The notes below the pieces were generated by a model. The model had not been told where the DNA came from and did no database searches. It saw only the letters and a program-made list of their open reading frames with translations. Source: Mycobacterium sp. E796 (GTDB taxonomy: Bacteria; Actinomycetota; Actinomycetes; Mycobacteriales; Mycobacteriaceae). From it: a stretch of 53,030 nt of DNA. The position numbers were made by a program, and so were the translations under genes. Shown here in pieces: positions 9,098 through 17,382 of this stretch. The stretch is from positions 1-53,030 of the forward strand of contig NZ_LZKK01000211.1 in NCBI RefSeq assembly GCF_001672815.1, written 5' to 3'. Position 1 is the stretch's first letter; each line of letters starts with the position of its first letter.

Positions 9098-10465
9098 GTG
9101 ATGTGGTTAACCGTGGCCGGCACCACCCAACTGCGCCAAGGGCTATCGCAGCGGCAGCTCAGCATGATCGCCCTGGGCGGCGTGATCGGCGCCGGGTTGT
9201 TCGTCGGGTCGGGCGTGGTGATCAAGGACACCGGGCCCGCCGCGTTCCTGACCTACGCGCTGTGCGGCCTGCTGATCGTGCTGGTGATGCGGATGCTGGG
9301 CGAGATGGCCGCCGCCAACCCGTCGACGGGGTCGTTCGCCGACTACGCGGCGCAGGCCCTGGGCGGCTGGGCGGGGTTCTCGGTGGCCTGGCTGTACTGG
9401 TACTTCTGGGTCATCGTGGTCGGGTTCGAGGCCGTCGCCGGCGGCAAGGTCCTGGGCTACTGGTTCCACGCACCGCTGTGGCTACTCTCGCTGTGCCTGA
9501 TGGTGCTGATGACCGCGACGAACCTGTTCTCGGTGTCGTCGTTCGGTGAATTCGAATTCTGGTTCGCCGGAATCAAAGTCGCCACGATCGGGATCTTTCT
9601 CGCCGTCGGCGCGGTGTTCGTGCTGGGCCTGCTGCCCGGCCATCACCCCGATTTCTCCAACCTCACGGCGCACGGCGGGTTCTTCCCGAAGGGCGTCGCG
9701 GCGGTCTTCGCGGCCATCGTGGTGGTGATCTTCTCCATGGTCGGCGCCGAGATCGTCACCGTCGCCGCCGCCGAGAGCCGCGACCCCGAGCTGGCGGTCC
9801 AGCGGGCGACGAGGTCGGTGGTGGCGCGCATCGGGATCTTCTTCGTCGGCTCGGTCTTCCTGCTCGTGGTGATCCTGCCGTGGAATTCGGTGGAGCTGGG
9901 CGCATCCCCGTACGTCGCGGCCCTCAAACACATGGGCCTGCGCGGCGCGGATCAGGTGATGAACGCCGTGGTGCTCACCGCGGTGCTGTCCTGCCTGAAC
10001 TCGGGCCTGTACACAGCTTCACGGATGCTGTTCGTGCTCGCCGACCGGCGCGAGGCCCCGGCCCGGCTGGTCAGGCTCAGCCGGCGCGGCGTCCCGCACA
10101 TCGCGATCCTGTGCTCGTCGGCGATCGGCTTCGGCTGCGTCCTGATGGCCTGGATCGCGCCGGGTACGGTGTTCCTCTTCCTGCTGAACTCGTCGGGCGC
10201 GGTCATCCTGTTCGTCTACTGGTTGATCGCGCTGTCGGAGATCGTCCTGCGGCGCCGGACGCCCGACGAAAAGCTGCGCATCAAGATGTGGTTCTTCCCG
10301 CTGCTGTCGATCCTCACGCTCGCCGGAATCACCGCCGTGCTGGTGCAAATGGCGTTCGACCGCTCGGCGCGCAGCCAGCTCTGGCTCAGCCTGCTGTCGT
10401 GGGCGGTGGTGATAGCGGTGTACTTCGCGGCCCGGGCGCGCGCCCGGGTCAGTCGGTCCTGGTGA
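9098..10465 (+). CDS. gabP: Amino-acid permease, APC family (GabP-like, Rv0522)
   Basis: A protein of 455 residues with about twelve helices. The family signature follows the start: LRQGLSQRQLSMIALGGVIG and GAGLFVGSG, then an EMAAANPSTGSF block. Transporters of this group import GABA, aromatic or other amino acids with protons. Three starts are possible (GTG 9098, ATG 9101, GTG 9113) and none has a strong ribosome site. Its 3' end overlaps the convergent deazaflavin oxidoreductase gene by 17 bp. Assignment to GABA rests on recalled gene order, not on specific residues. Confidence 0.88.
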   Translation: MMWLTVAGTTQLRQGLSQRQLSMIALGGVIGAGLFVGSGVVIKDTGPAAFLTYALCGLLIVLVMRMLGEMAAANPSTGSFADYAAQALGGWAGFSVAWLYWYFWVIVVGFEAVAGGKVLGYWFHAPLWLLSLCLMVLMTATNLFSVSSFGEFEFWFAGIKVATIGIFLAVGAVFVLGLLPGHHPDFSNLTAHGGFFPKGVAAVFAAIVVVIFSMVGAEIVTVAAAESRDPELAVQRATRSVVARIGIFFVGSVFLLVVILPWNSVELGASPYVAALKHMGLRGADQVMNAVVLTAVLSCLNSGLYTASRMLFVLADRREAPARLVRLSRRGVPHIAILCSSAIGFGCVLMAWIAPGTVFLFLLNSSGAVILFVYWLIALSEIVLRRRTPDEKLRIKMWFFPLLSILTLAGITAVLVQMAFDRSARSQLWLSLLSWAVVIAVYFAARARARVSRSW

Positions 10466-10844
10466 GCAACACCGCTTGCTCGAACGGCAGCCTGGCGAAA
10501 ATCGGCCGCCATCCGCGGGCGACGTGCGGCGCGGCCTCCTCCTTGCTGACCACCCGTGGGTCCGTGACCCCGAAAGTCTTGCCGTAGCGCCGGATCCGAG
10601 CCCCGTTGGCCGCGGTGATGTTTTTCAGCCAGTCGCGGTCGGGGCCGTAGGTGAGCAGGATCGCCACCCCGGGCTTGCCGTCGACCTCGGCGGTGAACAC
10701 CGTAACCGGCGTGCGGTAAGGCTTTCCGGAGCGCCGGCCGACATGTTCGACGATGCAAAACGTCGGCGCCCAGCCGGCCCACAGCCGCTGGACGGGATTG
10801 GTGACGTGCCGATTGAACCGCGCGAGCCCCTGTGGAAGTTCCAT
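10449..10844 (-). CDS. Deazaflavin-dependent nitroreductase-family protein (Rv0523c-like)
   Basis: The ATG at 10844 gives 131 residues (MELPQGLARFN...). The core HVGRRSGKPYRTPVTVF and TYGPDRDWLKNITAANG are the two hallmark blocks of the split-beta-barrel F420-binding family (DUF385, Ddn relatives). Members reduce or bind F420 in actinobacteria; the substrate is unknown here. An in-frame ATG at 10853 and upstream extensions exist, but the short form matches the usual family length. It is convergent with gabP. Confidence 0.85.
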   Translation of the reverse strand: MELPQGLARFNRHVTNPVQRLWAGWAPTFCIVEHVGRRSGKPYRTPVTVFTAEVDGKPGVAILLTYGPDRDWLKNITAANGARIRRYGKTFGVTDPRVVSKEEAAPHVARGWRPIFARLPFEQAVLLTRTD

Positions 10845-10923
10845 GCCTTCCATCCAACCCGCCCACCCCGCCCGCCTCAAGGCATGGGCTGCCGCGTGAG
10901 CGGCGCGAGCGTAGTGTCGCGTC

Positions 10924-11265
10924 ATGGCCGACTCCCCGGGTGACGTGGCCGCCGAGCGCGCCCAGGAGCTGCTGCGCAGGGAGGCCGAACTCGCCGCCCG
11001 CAAGGCCGTCACCGAGGACCACGTGAAGCGCGCCGCCGAGCGCGCCGACCGCGCCCATGAGCGAGACCAGGCGGCCCGTGAACGCGCGGTGTATCGCCAC
11101 TACGAAGCCGGCGCCGCCCACGAGCGCGCCGCCGAGGTCGAGGAACTCGCAGTCGCCGAGGGCCTCGGCGACGTCGCCGCCCACCGGCGCGCGGCGGAAA
11201 AGGAACGCGAAGCCGCCCGCCGCGAGCTGCGGGCCGCGCAGGAAGCCGATCAGCAAGACGCCTGA
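10924..11265 (+). CDS. Hypothetical Ala/Glu/Arg-rich coiled-coil protein, 113 aa
   Basis: A 113-residue protein almost wholly made of A, E, R, K, D and H, with long uninterrupted helical heptad-like stretches ([19 protein letters not shown] and [18 protein letters not shown]). No membrane segment or signal is present. It stands alone between the divergent Rv0523c-like gene and hemL. The composition could arise from an open frame in GC-rich DNA, but the regular coiled-coil pattern and the lack of a better gene on either strand favour a real gene. No function can be named. Confidence 0.55.
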   Translation: MADSPGDVAAERAQELLRREAELAARKAVTEDHVKRAAERADRAHERDQAARERAVYRHYEAGAAHERAAEVEELAVAEGLGDVAAHRRAAEKEREAARRELRAAQEADQQDA

Positions 11266-11326
11266 TGCCCGCGCTCTGCTACACCCTGTAGTTGAACGAT
11301 CGGCCGAGGCTGGGACACTGGTCGGC

Positions 11327-12670
11327 ATGGGTTCCACTGACCAGGCGACCGCCGATGCCGCGACCTCGGGAAGCGGCGTGGCCGCGTCGGCGCGGCTGTT
11401 CTCCGACGCCTGCGCCGTCATCCCCGGCGGGGTGAACTCCCCGGTGCGCGCGTTCACCGCAGTGGGCGGCACGCCGCGCTTCATCACCGAGGCGAAGGGC
11501 TGCTGGCTCACCGACGCCGACGGCAACCGCTACGTCGACCTGGTGTGCTCGTGGGGGCCGATGATCCTGGGCCACGCCCACCCGGCCGTCGTCGACGCGG
11601 TCGCCACGGCCGCCGCCTCGGGCCTGTCGTTCGGGGCGCCGACGCCGGCCGAGAGCCGGCTGGCCGCCGAGATCATCGGGCGGGTGGCGCCGGTCGAGCG
11701 GATCCGGCTGGTGAACTCCGGCACCGAGGCCACGATGAGCGCCGTCCGGCTGGCCCGCGGGTTCACCGGGCGGGCCAAGATCGTCAAGTTCTCCGGCTGT
11801 TACCACGGCCACGTCGACGCGTTGCTCGCCGACGCCGGTTCCGGCGTCGCGACGCTGGGTTTGCCGTCCTCGCCCGGGGTGACGGGCGCGGCCGCGGCCG
11901 ACACAATCGTGTTGCCCTACAACGACATCGACGCCGTCACGGAGACGTTCGCCCGGTTCGGCGACCAGATCGCCGCCGTGATCACCGAGGCCAGCCCCGG
12001 CAACATGGGCGTCGTCCCGCCGGGGCCGGGCTACAACGCGGCGCTGCACGCGATCACCGCCGAGCACGGGGCGCTGCTGATCGTCGACGAGGTGATGACG
12101 GGATTCCGGGTCAGCCGAAGCGGTTGGTACGGAATCGATCCCGTCGCCGCCGACCTGTTCACCTTCGGCAAGGTGATGAGCGGCGGGCTGCCGGCCGCGG
12201 CGTTCGGCGGACGGGCCGAAGTGATGGAGCGGCTGGCGCCGCTGGGGCCGGTGTATCAGGCCGGCACCCTGTCGGGGAATCCGGTGGCGGTGGCCGCCGG
12301 GCTGGCCACGCTGCGCGCCGCGGACGACGCGGCCTACGCCACACTGGACGCCAACGCCGACCGGCTGGCCGGGCTGCTGTCCGAGGCGCTGACGAAAGCC
12401 GGTGTGCCGCACCAGGTTCCGCGGGCCGGGAACATGCTCAGCGTGTTCTTCTCCGACACGCCGGTGACCGACTTCGCCTCCGCGCGGGCCAGTGAGACCT
12501 GGCGTTACCCGCCGTTCTTCCACGCCCTGCTGGACGCGGGCGTCTACCCGCCGTGCAGCGCCTTCGAGGCGTGGTTCGTCTCGACGGCCCTGGACGACGA
12601 CGCATTCGACCGGATCTCGGCCGGGCTGGCCCACGCGGCCCGCGCGGCCGCACAGGAGGACAGGCCCTGA
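11327..12670 (+). CDS. hemL: Glutamate-1-semialdehyde 2,1-aminomutase
   Basis: A protein of 447 residues from ATG 11327 that turns glutamate-1-semialdehyde into 5-aminolevulinate, the heme and corrinoid precursor of the C5 pathway, using PLP. Visible marks are the N-terminal [12 protein letters not shown], the PLP phosphate-binding [12 protein letters not shown] (130-141), the FSGCYHGH block (155-162), the [11 protein letters not shown] block (251-261) and the Schiff-base lysine K282 in [12 protein letters not shown]. It heads an operon with the cytochrome c maturation genes, which couples heme supply to its use. A far upstream in-frame ATG at 11057 is unlikely because it would overlap the coiled-coil gene. 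Confidence 0.96.
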   Translation: MGSTDQATADAATSGSGVAASARLFSDACAVIPGGVNSPVRAFTAVGGTPRFITEAKGCWLTDADGNRYVDLVCSWGPMILGHAHPAVVDAVATAAASGLSFGAPTPAESRLAAEIIGRVAPVERIRLVNSGTEATMSAVRLARGFTGRAKIVKFSGCYHGHVDALLADAGSGVATLGLPSSPGVTGAAAADTIVLPYNDIDAVTETFARFGDQIAAVITEASPGNMGVVPPGPGYNAALHAITAEHGALLIVDEVMTGFRVSRSGWYGIDPVAADLFTFGKVMSGGLPAAAFGGRAEVMERLAPLGPVYQAGTLSGNPVAVAAGLATLRAADDAAYATLDANADRLAGLLSEALTKAGVPHQVPRAGNMLSVFFSDTPVTDFASARASETWRYPPFFHALLDAGVYPPCSAFEAWFVSTALDDDAFDRISAGLAHAARAAAQEDRP

Positions 12671-13278
12671 TGGCCGAACAGACCAAAGTCCACGTGGTGC
12701 GCCACGGCGAGGTGCACAACCCCACCGGCGTCCTCTACGGCCGGCTGCCCGGATTCCACCTGTCCGAGCGGGGGCGGGCGCAGGCCGACGCGGTCGCCGA
12801 GGCGCTGGCCGACCGCGACGTCGCCGCCGTCATCGCCTCCCCGCTGCAGCGGGCCCAGGAGACCGCCGCGCCCATCGCCGCCAAGCACGGCCTGGCCGTG
12901 GACACCGACCCCGACCTGATCGAATCGCTCAACTTCTTCGAGGGCCGCCGCGTCGGCCCGGGCGACGGCGCCTGGCGCGACCCGCGGTTCTGGTGGCAGC
13001 TGCGCAACCCCTTCACCCCGTCCTGGGGCGAGCCCTACACCGAGATCGCGGCCCGGATGACGACCGCCGTGGACAAGGCGCGCGCCCGCGGCACCGGGCA
13101 GGAGGTGGTGTGCGTCAGCCACCAGCTGCCCGTGTGGACGCTGCGGCTGCACCTGAGCGGCCGGCGGCTCTGGCACGACCCGCGGCGACGCGAATGCGGG
13201 CTCGCCTCGGTGACGACCCTGGTCTACGACGGCGATCGCCTCGTCGACATCGAGTACTTCCAGCCAGCGGCGCCATGA
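12670..13278 (+). CDS. Histidine phosphatase family protein (Rv0525-like)
   Basis: A protein of 202 residues. The catalytic RHGE motif is at 11-14, the second arginine block SPLQRAQETAAPI at about 57-69, and the second histidine in VCVSHQLPVW near residue 148. This is the phosphoglycerate-mutase-like branch of the histidine phosphatases. The ATG shares one base with the hemL stop (TGATG), so translation is coupled. Its constant place inside the heme / cytochrome c operon suggests a link to that pathway, but the substrate is not known. Confidence 0.9.
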   Translation: MAEQTKVHVVRHGEVHNPTGVLYGRLPGFHLSERGRAQADAVAEALADRDVAAVIASPLQRAQETAAPIAAKHGLAVDTDPDLIESLNFFEGRRVGPGDGAWRDPRFWWQLRNPFTPSWGEPYTEIAARMTTAVDKARARGTGQEVVCVSHQLPVWTLRLHLSGRRLWHDPRRRECGLASVTTLVYDGDRLVDIEYFQPAAP

Positions 13279-13294
13279 GCGCGCGCCGGCGACG

Positions 13295-13918
13295 ATGCAG
13301 AGCGAAGCGATGAGGAGAAGCGGCGCCATCAGTGTCCGCCGGCTGGCTGTGGCCGGGGCAGCGGTGGCCATTTTGCTGGCCGGCTGCTCCGGTCGCGACG
13401 CCGTGGCGCAGGGCGGCACCTTCGAATTCGTCTCGCCCGGCGGGAAGACCGACATCTACTACGACCCGCCGGCCAGCCGCGGCCGCCCGGGGCCGCTGTC
13501 GGGGCCGGACCTGGCCGACCCGGCGCACACCCTGTCGCTGGACGACCCGACGTTCGCCGGCCGCGTCGTCGTCGTCAACATCTGGGGGCAGTGGTGCGGG
13601 CCGTGCCGCGCCGAGGTCGCCCAGCTGCAGCAGGTGTACGACGCAACCCGCGGCGCCGGGGTCTCCTTCCTGGGCATCGACGTCCGGGACAACAACCGGC
13701 AGGCCGCCCTGGACTTCGTCGACGATCACCACGTCAGCTACCCCTCCATCTACGATCCGGCGATGCGCACCCTGATCGCGTTCGGCGGCCGGTACCCCAC
13801 CACCGTCATCCCGTCCACGCTGGTGTTGGACCGCGAGCACCGGGTCGCCGCCGTCTTCCTGCGCGAGCTGTTAGCCCAGGATCTGCAGCCCGTGGTGCAG
13901 CGGGTGGCCGGGCAGTGA
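13295..13918 (+). CDS. TlpA/ResA-like thioredoxin-fold lipoprotein
   Basis: A protein of 207 residues with a basic N-terminus, a hydrophobic stretch and the lipobox LLAGC (lipidated Cys31). The thioredoxin-type active site WCGPC (Cys101, Cys104) follows the strand VVVNIWGQ, and a cis-Pro region lies in YPTTVIPSTLV. On the outer face of the membrane it should reduce the heme-binding cysteines of apocytochrome c with electrons passed on by CcdA, encoded next. The start could also be ATG 13310, five codons later. Matches Rv0526 in position. Confidence 0.92.
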   Translation: MQSEAMRRSGAISVRRLAVAGAAVAILLAGCSGRDAVAQGGTFEFVSPGGKTDIYYDPPASRGRPGPLSGPDLADPAHTLSLDDPTFAGRVVVVNIWGQWCGPCRAEVAQLQQVYDATRGAGVSFLGIDVRDNNRQAALDFVDDHHVSYPSIYDPAMRTLIAFGGRYPTTVIPSTLVLDREHRVAAVFLRELLAQDLQPVVQRVAGQ

Positions 13919-14694
13919 CCGGCTTCGCCCAGATCGCCGCCGCCGGGCCGCTGCTGCTGGCGCTCGGCGTGTGCCTGCTGGCCGGGCTGGTGTCGTTCGC
14001 CTCGCCGTGCGTGGTCCCGCTGGTCCCCGGCTACCTGTCCTACCTGGCCGCGGTCGTCGGGGTGGACGAGCAGCCGCCGCCCGGCGCGCTGAAGGCGCCG
14101 CCCGCCGCCCGGTGGCGGGTCGCGGGCTCCGCCGCGTTGTTCGTCGCCGGGTTCACCACGGTGTTCGTGCTCGGGACCGTCGCCGTCCTGGGAATGACCA
14201 CCGCGCTGATCACCAACCAGCTGCTGCTGCAGCGCGTCGGCGGCGTGCTGACGATCGTGATGGGCCTGGTGTTCGTGGGCCTCATCCCGGCGCTGCAGCG
14301 CCAGGCCCGGTTCAGCCCGCGCCAGCTGACCACGGTCGCGGGCGCGCCGGTGCTCGGCGCGGTGTTCGCGCTCGGCTGGACGCCGTGCCTGGGGCCCACG
14401 CTGACCGGGGTGATCACCGTCGCGTCGGCCACCGACGGCGCGAACGTCGCGCGCGGGGTGGCGCTGGTGATCGCCTACTGCCTGGGGCTGGGCATCCCGT
14501 TCGTCCTGCTGGCGTTCGGCTCGGCGGGGGCAGTCGGGGCGCTGGGCTGGCTGCGACGGCACACCCGGGCCATCCAGATCTTCGGCGGCGCGCTGCTGAT
14601 CGCCGTCGGCGCCCTGCTGGTCACCGGGGTGTGGAACGACTTCGTCTCCTGGCTGCGCGACGCGTTCGTCTCCGACGTGAGGCTGCCGATTTGA
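13915..14694 (+). CDS. ccdA: Cytochrome c biogenesis transmembrane protein CcdA
   Basis: A 259-residue protein with six to seven helices. The two redox cysteines sit in the expected membrane motifs SFASPCVVPLVPGY (Cys32) and GWTPCLGPTL. CcdA carries electrons from cytoplasmic thioredoxin to the TlpA/ResA-type partner. The GTG start overlaps the stop of that partner gene by four bases (GTGA), so the pair is translationally coupled. Length and order agree with Rv0527. Confidence 0.95.
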   Translation: MTGFAQIAAAGPLLLALGVCLLAGLVSFASPCVVPLVPGYLSYLAAVVGVDEQPPPGALKAPPAARWRVAGSAALFVAGFTTVFVLGTVAVLGMTTALITNQLLLQRVGGVLTIVMGLVFVGLIPALQRQARFSPRQLTTVAGAPVLGAVFALGWTPCLGPTLTGVITVASATDGANVARGVALVIAYCLGLGIPFVLLAFGSAGAVGALGWLRRHTRAIQIFGGALLIAVGALLVTGVWNDFVSWLRDAFVSDVRLPI

Positions 14695-16364
14695 TGGCGC
14701 GAACAGACGCAAAAGCCCCCAAAATTGGGCATTTTGGGGGGCTTTTGCGTCTGCTCGCGACCCTTCGCGCCACGGCCCGCAACACCTGGCGCGCGCTGAC
14801 CTCGATGGGCACCGCGCTGGTGCTGCTGTTCCTGCTCGCGCTGGGCGCGATACCCGGCGCGCTGCTGCCGCAGCGCAGTCTCAACGCCGGCAAGGTCGAC
14901 GAGTACCTGGCCACCCACCGCGTAATCGGGCCCTGGCTGAACCGGCTGCAGGCCTTCGACGTGTTCTCCAGCTTTTGGTTCACCGCCATCTACGTGCTGC
15001 TGTTCGTGTCCCTCGTCGGTTGCCTGACCCCACGGATGATCGAGCACGCCCGCAGCCTGCGCGCCACCCCGGTGGCCGCCCCGCGAAACCTGGCCCGGCT
15101 GCCCAAGCACGCCAGCGCCGAAATCGCCGGCGACGCGGCGGATCTCAACGCCCTGGCGAACACGATCGGCGGCCGACTGCGCGGCTGGCGCACGGCGATC
15201 CGGCATGAGAGCGAGGTCGTCGAGGTCTCGGCGGAGAAGGGCTACCTGCGCGAGTTCGGCAACATCGTCTTTCACTTCTCGTTGCTGGGCCTGCTGGTCG
15301 CCGTGGCCGTCGGCAAGCTGTTCGGCTACGAGGGCAACGTCATCGTCATCGCCGACGGCGGCCCCGGCTTCTGCTCGGCCTCCCCGGCGGCGTTCGATTC
15401 GTTCCGCGCCGGCAACACCGTCGACGGCACATCGCTGCACCCAATCTGCATCCGGGTCAACGACTTTCAGGCGCACTACCTGCCGTCGGGGCAGGCCACC
15501 TCGTTCGCGGCGGACATCGACTACCAGAACGGCAGCGACCTGGCCGCCAACAGCTGGCGGCACTACCTGCTGGAGGTCAACCACCCGCTGCGCGTCGGCG
15601 GCGACCGCGTGTACCTGCAGGGCCACGGCTACGCGCCCACCTTCACCGTGACCTTCCCGGACGGGCGGTCGCGCACGTCGACCGTGCAATGGCGACCCGA
15701 CAACCCGCAGACCTTGCTGTCGTCGGGGGTGGCGCGCATCGACCCGCCCGCCGGCAGCTATCCCAACGCGGCCGAGCGCCGCCAGCACGAGATCGCCATC
15801 CAGGGCCTGCTGGCGCCGACCGAGCAGCTCGAGGGCACCCTGCTGTCGTCGCGGTTCCCGGCGCTGAACGCCCCGGCCGTCGCCGTCGACATCTACCGCG
15901 GCGACACCGGCCTGGACACCGGGCGGCCGCAATCGTTGTTCACGCTGGATCCCCGGCTGATCGAGCAGGGGCGGCTGACCAAGGAGAAGCGGGTCAACCT
16001 GCGCGCCGGTCAGGAGGTTCGGCTTGACGCGGGCCCGGCCGCCGGCACCGTCGTCCGCTTCGACGGCGCCGTGCCGTTCGTCAACCTGCAGGTCTCCCAC
16101 GACCCCGGCCAGGCCTGGGTGCTCGTCTTCGCGGTCACGATGATGGGCGGGCTGGTGGTGTCGCTGCTGGTGCGCCGCCGCAGGGTGTGGGTCAGGCTCA
16201 GCCCGGCGGCCGGTACGGTGAACGTCGAACTGGGCGGGCTGGCGCGCACCGACAACTCCGGGTGGGGCGACGAGTTCGAGCGGTTGACCGAGCGGTTGTT
16301 GCACGGGCTGGGCGAGCCCGACACCGCCGCGTCCAGAAGGAGTTCTCAGGTGGACGTCAAATGA
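14694..16364 (+). CDS. resB: Cytochrome c synthase subunit ResB/Ccs1
   Basis: From ATG 14694 (one-base overlap TGATG with ccdA) the protein has 556 residues. ResB features are four membrane helices: TSMGTALVLLFLLALGAIPG near residue 40, FTAIYVLLFVSLVGCLTPR near 105, IVFHFSLLGLLVAVAVGKL near 195, and a C-terminal one near 490. A large outside domain lies between the last two. With CcsB it forms the System II heme-handling synthase. The first 22 codons lie in a long hairpin (14699-14758), and a TTG at 14745 could be the true start, giving about 539 residues, closer to the recalled length of Rv0528. Confidence 0.93.
   Translation: MARTDAKAPKIGHFGGLLRLLATLRATARNTWRALTSMGTALVLLFLLALGAIPGALLPQRSLNAGKVDEYLATHRVIGPWLNRLQAFDVFSSFWFTAIYVLLFVSLVGCLTPRMIEHARSLRATPVAAPRNLARLPKHASAEIAGDAADLNALANTIGGRLRGWRTAIRHESEVVEVSAEKGYLREFGNIVFHFSLLGLLVAVAVGKLFGYEGNVIVIADGGPGFCSASPAAFDSFRAGNTVDGTSLHPICIRVNDFQAHYLPSGQATSFAADIDYQNGSDLAANSWRHYLLEVNHPLRVGGDRVYLQGHGYAPTFTVTFPDGRSRTSTVQWRPDNPQTLLSSGVARIDPPAGSYPNAAERRQHEIAIQGLLAPTEQLEGTLLSSRFPALNAPAVAVDIYRGDTGLDTGRPQSLFTLDPRLIEQGRLTKEKRVNLRAGQEVRLDAGPAAGTVVRFDGAVPFVNLQVSHDPGQAWVLVFAVTMMGGLVVSLLVRRRRVWVRLSPAAGTVNVELGGLARTDNSGWGDEFERLTERLLHGLGEPDTAASRRSSQVDVK
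14699..14758. repeat. Long inverted repeat across the 5' end of resB
   Basis: Two arms of about 27 bases (14699-14725 and 14731-14758) pair with one mismatch and one bulged base around a 5-base loop (TGGGC). Each arm carries a GACGCAAAAGCCCCC-type core. The hairpin begins five bases after the resB ATG and covers codons 2-22 of the frame from that start. Confidence 0.85.
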
Positions 16365-17338
16365 ACACGCTGCACGTCAACGTCACGCTGGCGCGCTACT
16401 CCGACTGGGCGTTCACCTCGGCGATCGTGGCCCTGGTCGTCGCGCTGCTGCTGCTGGCCGTGGAGCTGGCCTACGTCGGCGCCCGGCGCGCCGACCAGCG
16501 CGCGGCGGTACTGGCCGGCTCGGTCGCGGCCGACAGCTCGGTCCCCGGCATCGTGGAGGACGCCGACGCGCGGCCGTTCGACGAACGCGTCGGGCGGGCC
16601 GGGTTGGCCGTGGTCTACCTCGGCATCGGGCTGCTGCTGGCCTGCATCGTGCTGCGCGGCCTGGCCACCGTGCGGGTGCCGTGGGGCAACATGTACGAGT
16701 TCATCAACCTGACGTGCTTCTGTGGCCTGGTCGCCGGGGCGATCGTGTTGCGCCGCCCGCAGTACCGCCCGCTGTGGGTCTTCCTGCTGCTGCCGATCCT
16801 GATCCTGCTGACCGTTTCCGGGCGCTGGCTCTACACCAACGCCGCGCCGGTGATGCCCGCGCTGCAGTCCTACTGGTTGCCGATCCACGTGTCGGTGGTC
16901 AGCCTGGGTTCCGGGGTGTTCATGGTCGCGGGCATCGCCAGCATCCTGTTCCTGCTGCGCACGTCGCGGCTAGGGGATCCGGAGGCAGACGGCGCGTTGG
17001 CCCGCATGGTTCGGCGGCTCCCCGACGCGCAGACCCTGGACCGCGTCGCCTACCGCACCACGATCTTCGCGTTCCCGGTGTTCGGTTTCGGGGTCATCTT
17101 CGGCGCCATCTGGGCGGAAGAGGCCTGGGGCAGGTATTGGGGCTGGGACCCCAAGGAGACGGTTTCGTTCGTCGCGTGGGTGGTATACGCGGCCTATCTG
17201 CACGCCCGGTCGACGGCGGGATGGCGGGACAGGAAGGCGGCCTGGATCAACGTCGCGGGTTTCGTCGCCATGATCTTCAATTTGTTCTTCGTTAACCTGG
17301 TGACCGTGGGCCTGCATTCGTATGCGGGCGTGGGATGA
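16361..17338 (+). CDS. ccsB: Cytochrome c synthase subunit CcsB (CcsA), heme-handling
   Basis: A 325-residue protein with about eight helices. The tryptophan-rich heme motif WGRYWGWDPKE is at 256-266, flanked by conserved histidines, for example WLPIHVSVVSLG and the C-terminal GLHSY. The protein delivers heme across the membrane and, with ResB, attaches it to the CXXCH sites of apocytochrome c. The ATG overlaps the resB stop by four bases (ATGA). Matches Rv0529. Confidence 0.95.
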   Translation: MNTLHVNVTLARYSDWAFTSAIVALVVALLLLAVELAYVGARRADQRAAVLAGSVAADSSVPGIVEDADARPFDERVGRAGLAVVYLGIGLLLACIVLRGLATVRVPWGNMYEFINLTCFCGLVAGAIVLRRPQYRPLWVFLLLPILILLTVSGRWLYTNAAPVMPALQSYWLPIHVSVVSLGSGVFMVAGIASILFLLRTSRLGDPEADGALARMVRRLPDAQTLDRVAYRTTIFAFPVFGFGVIFGAIWAEEAWGRYWGWDPKETVSFVAWVVYAAYLHARSTAGWRDRKAAWINVAGFVAMIFNLFFVNLVTVGLHSYAGVG

Positions 17339-17382
17339 CAGTCAGCAACCGACCCGAGTAACACACAACAGGGGGAGTGCAC

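Noticed and set aside
14699..14758. Hairpin as an intrinsic terminator of ccdA
   Set aside because: It lies inside the next coding region and is not followed by a T-run; the gene overlap indicates read-through.
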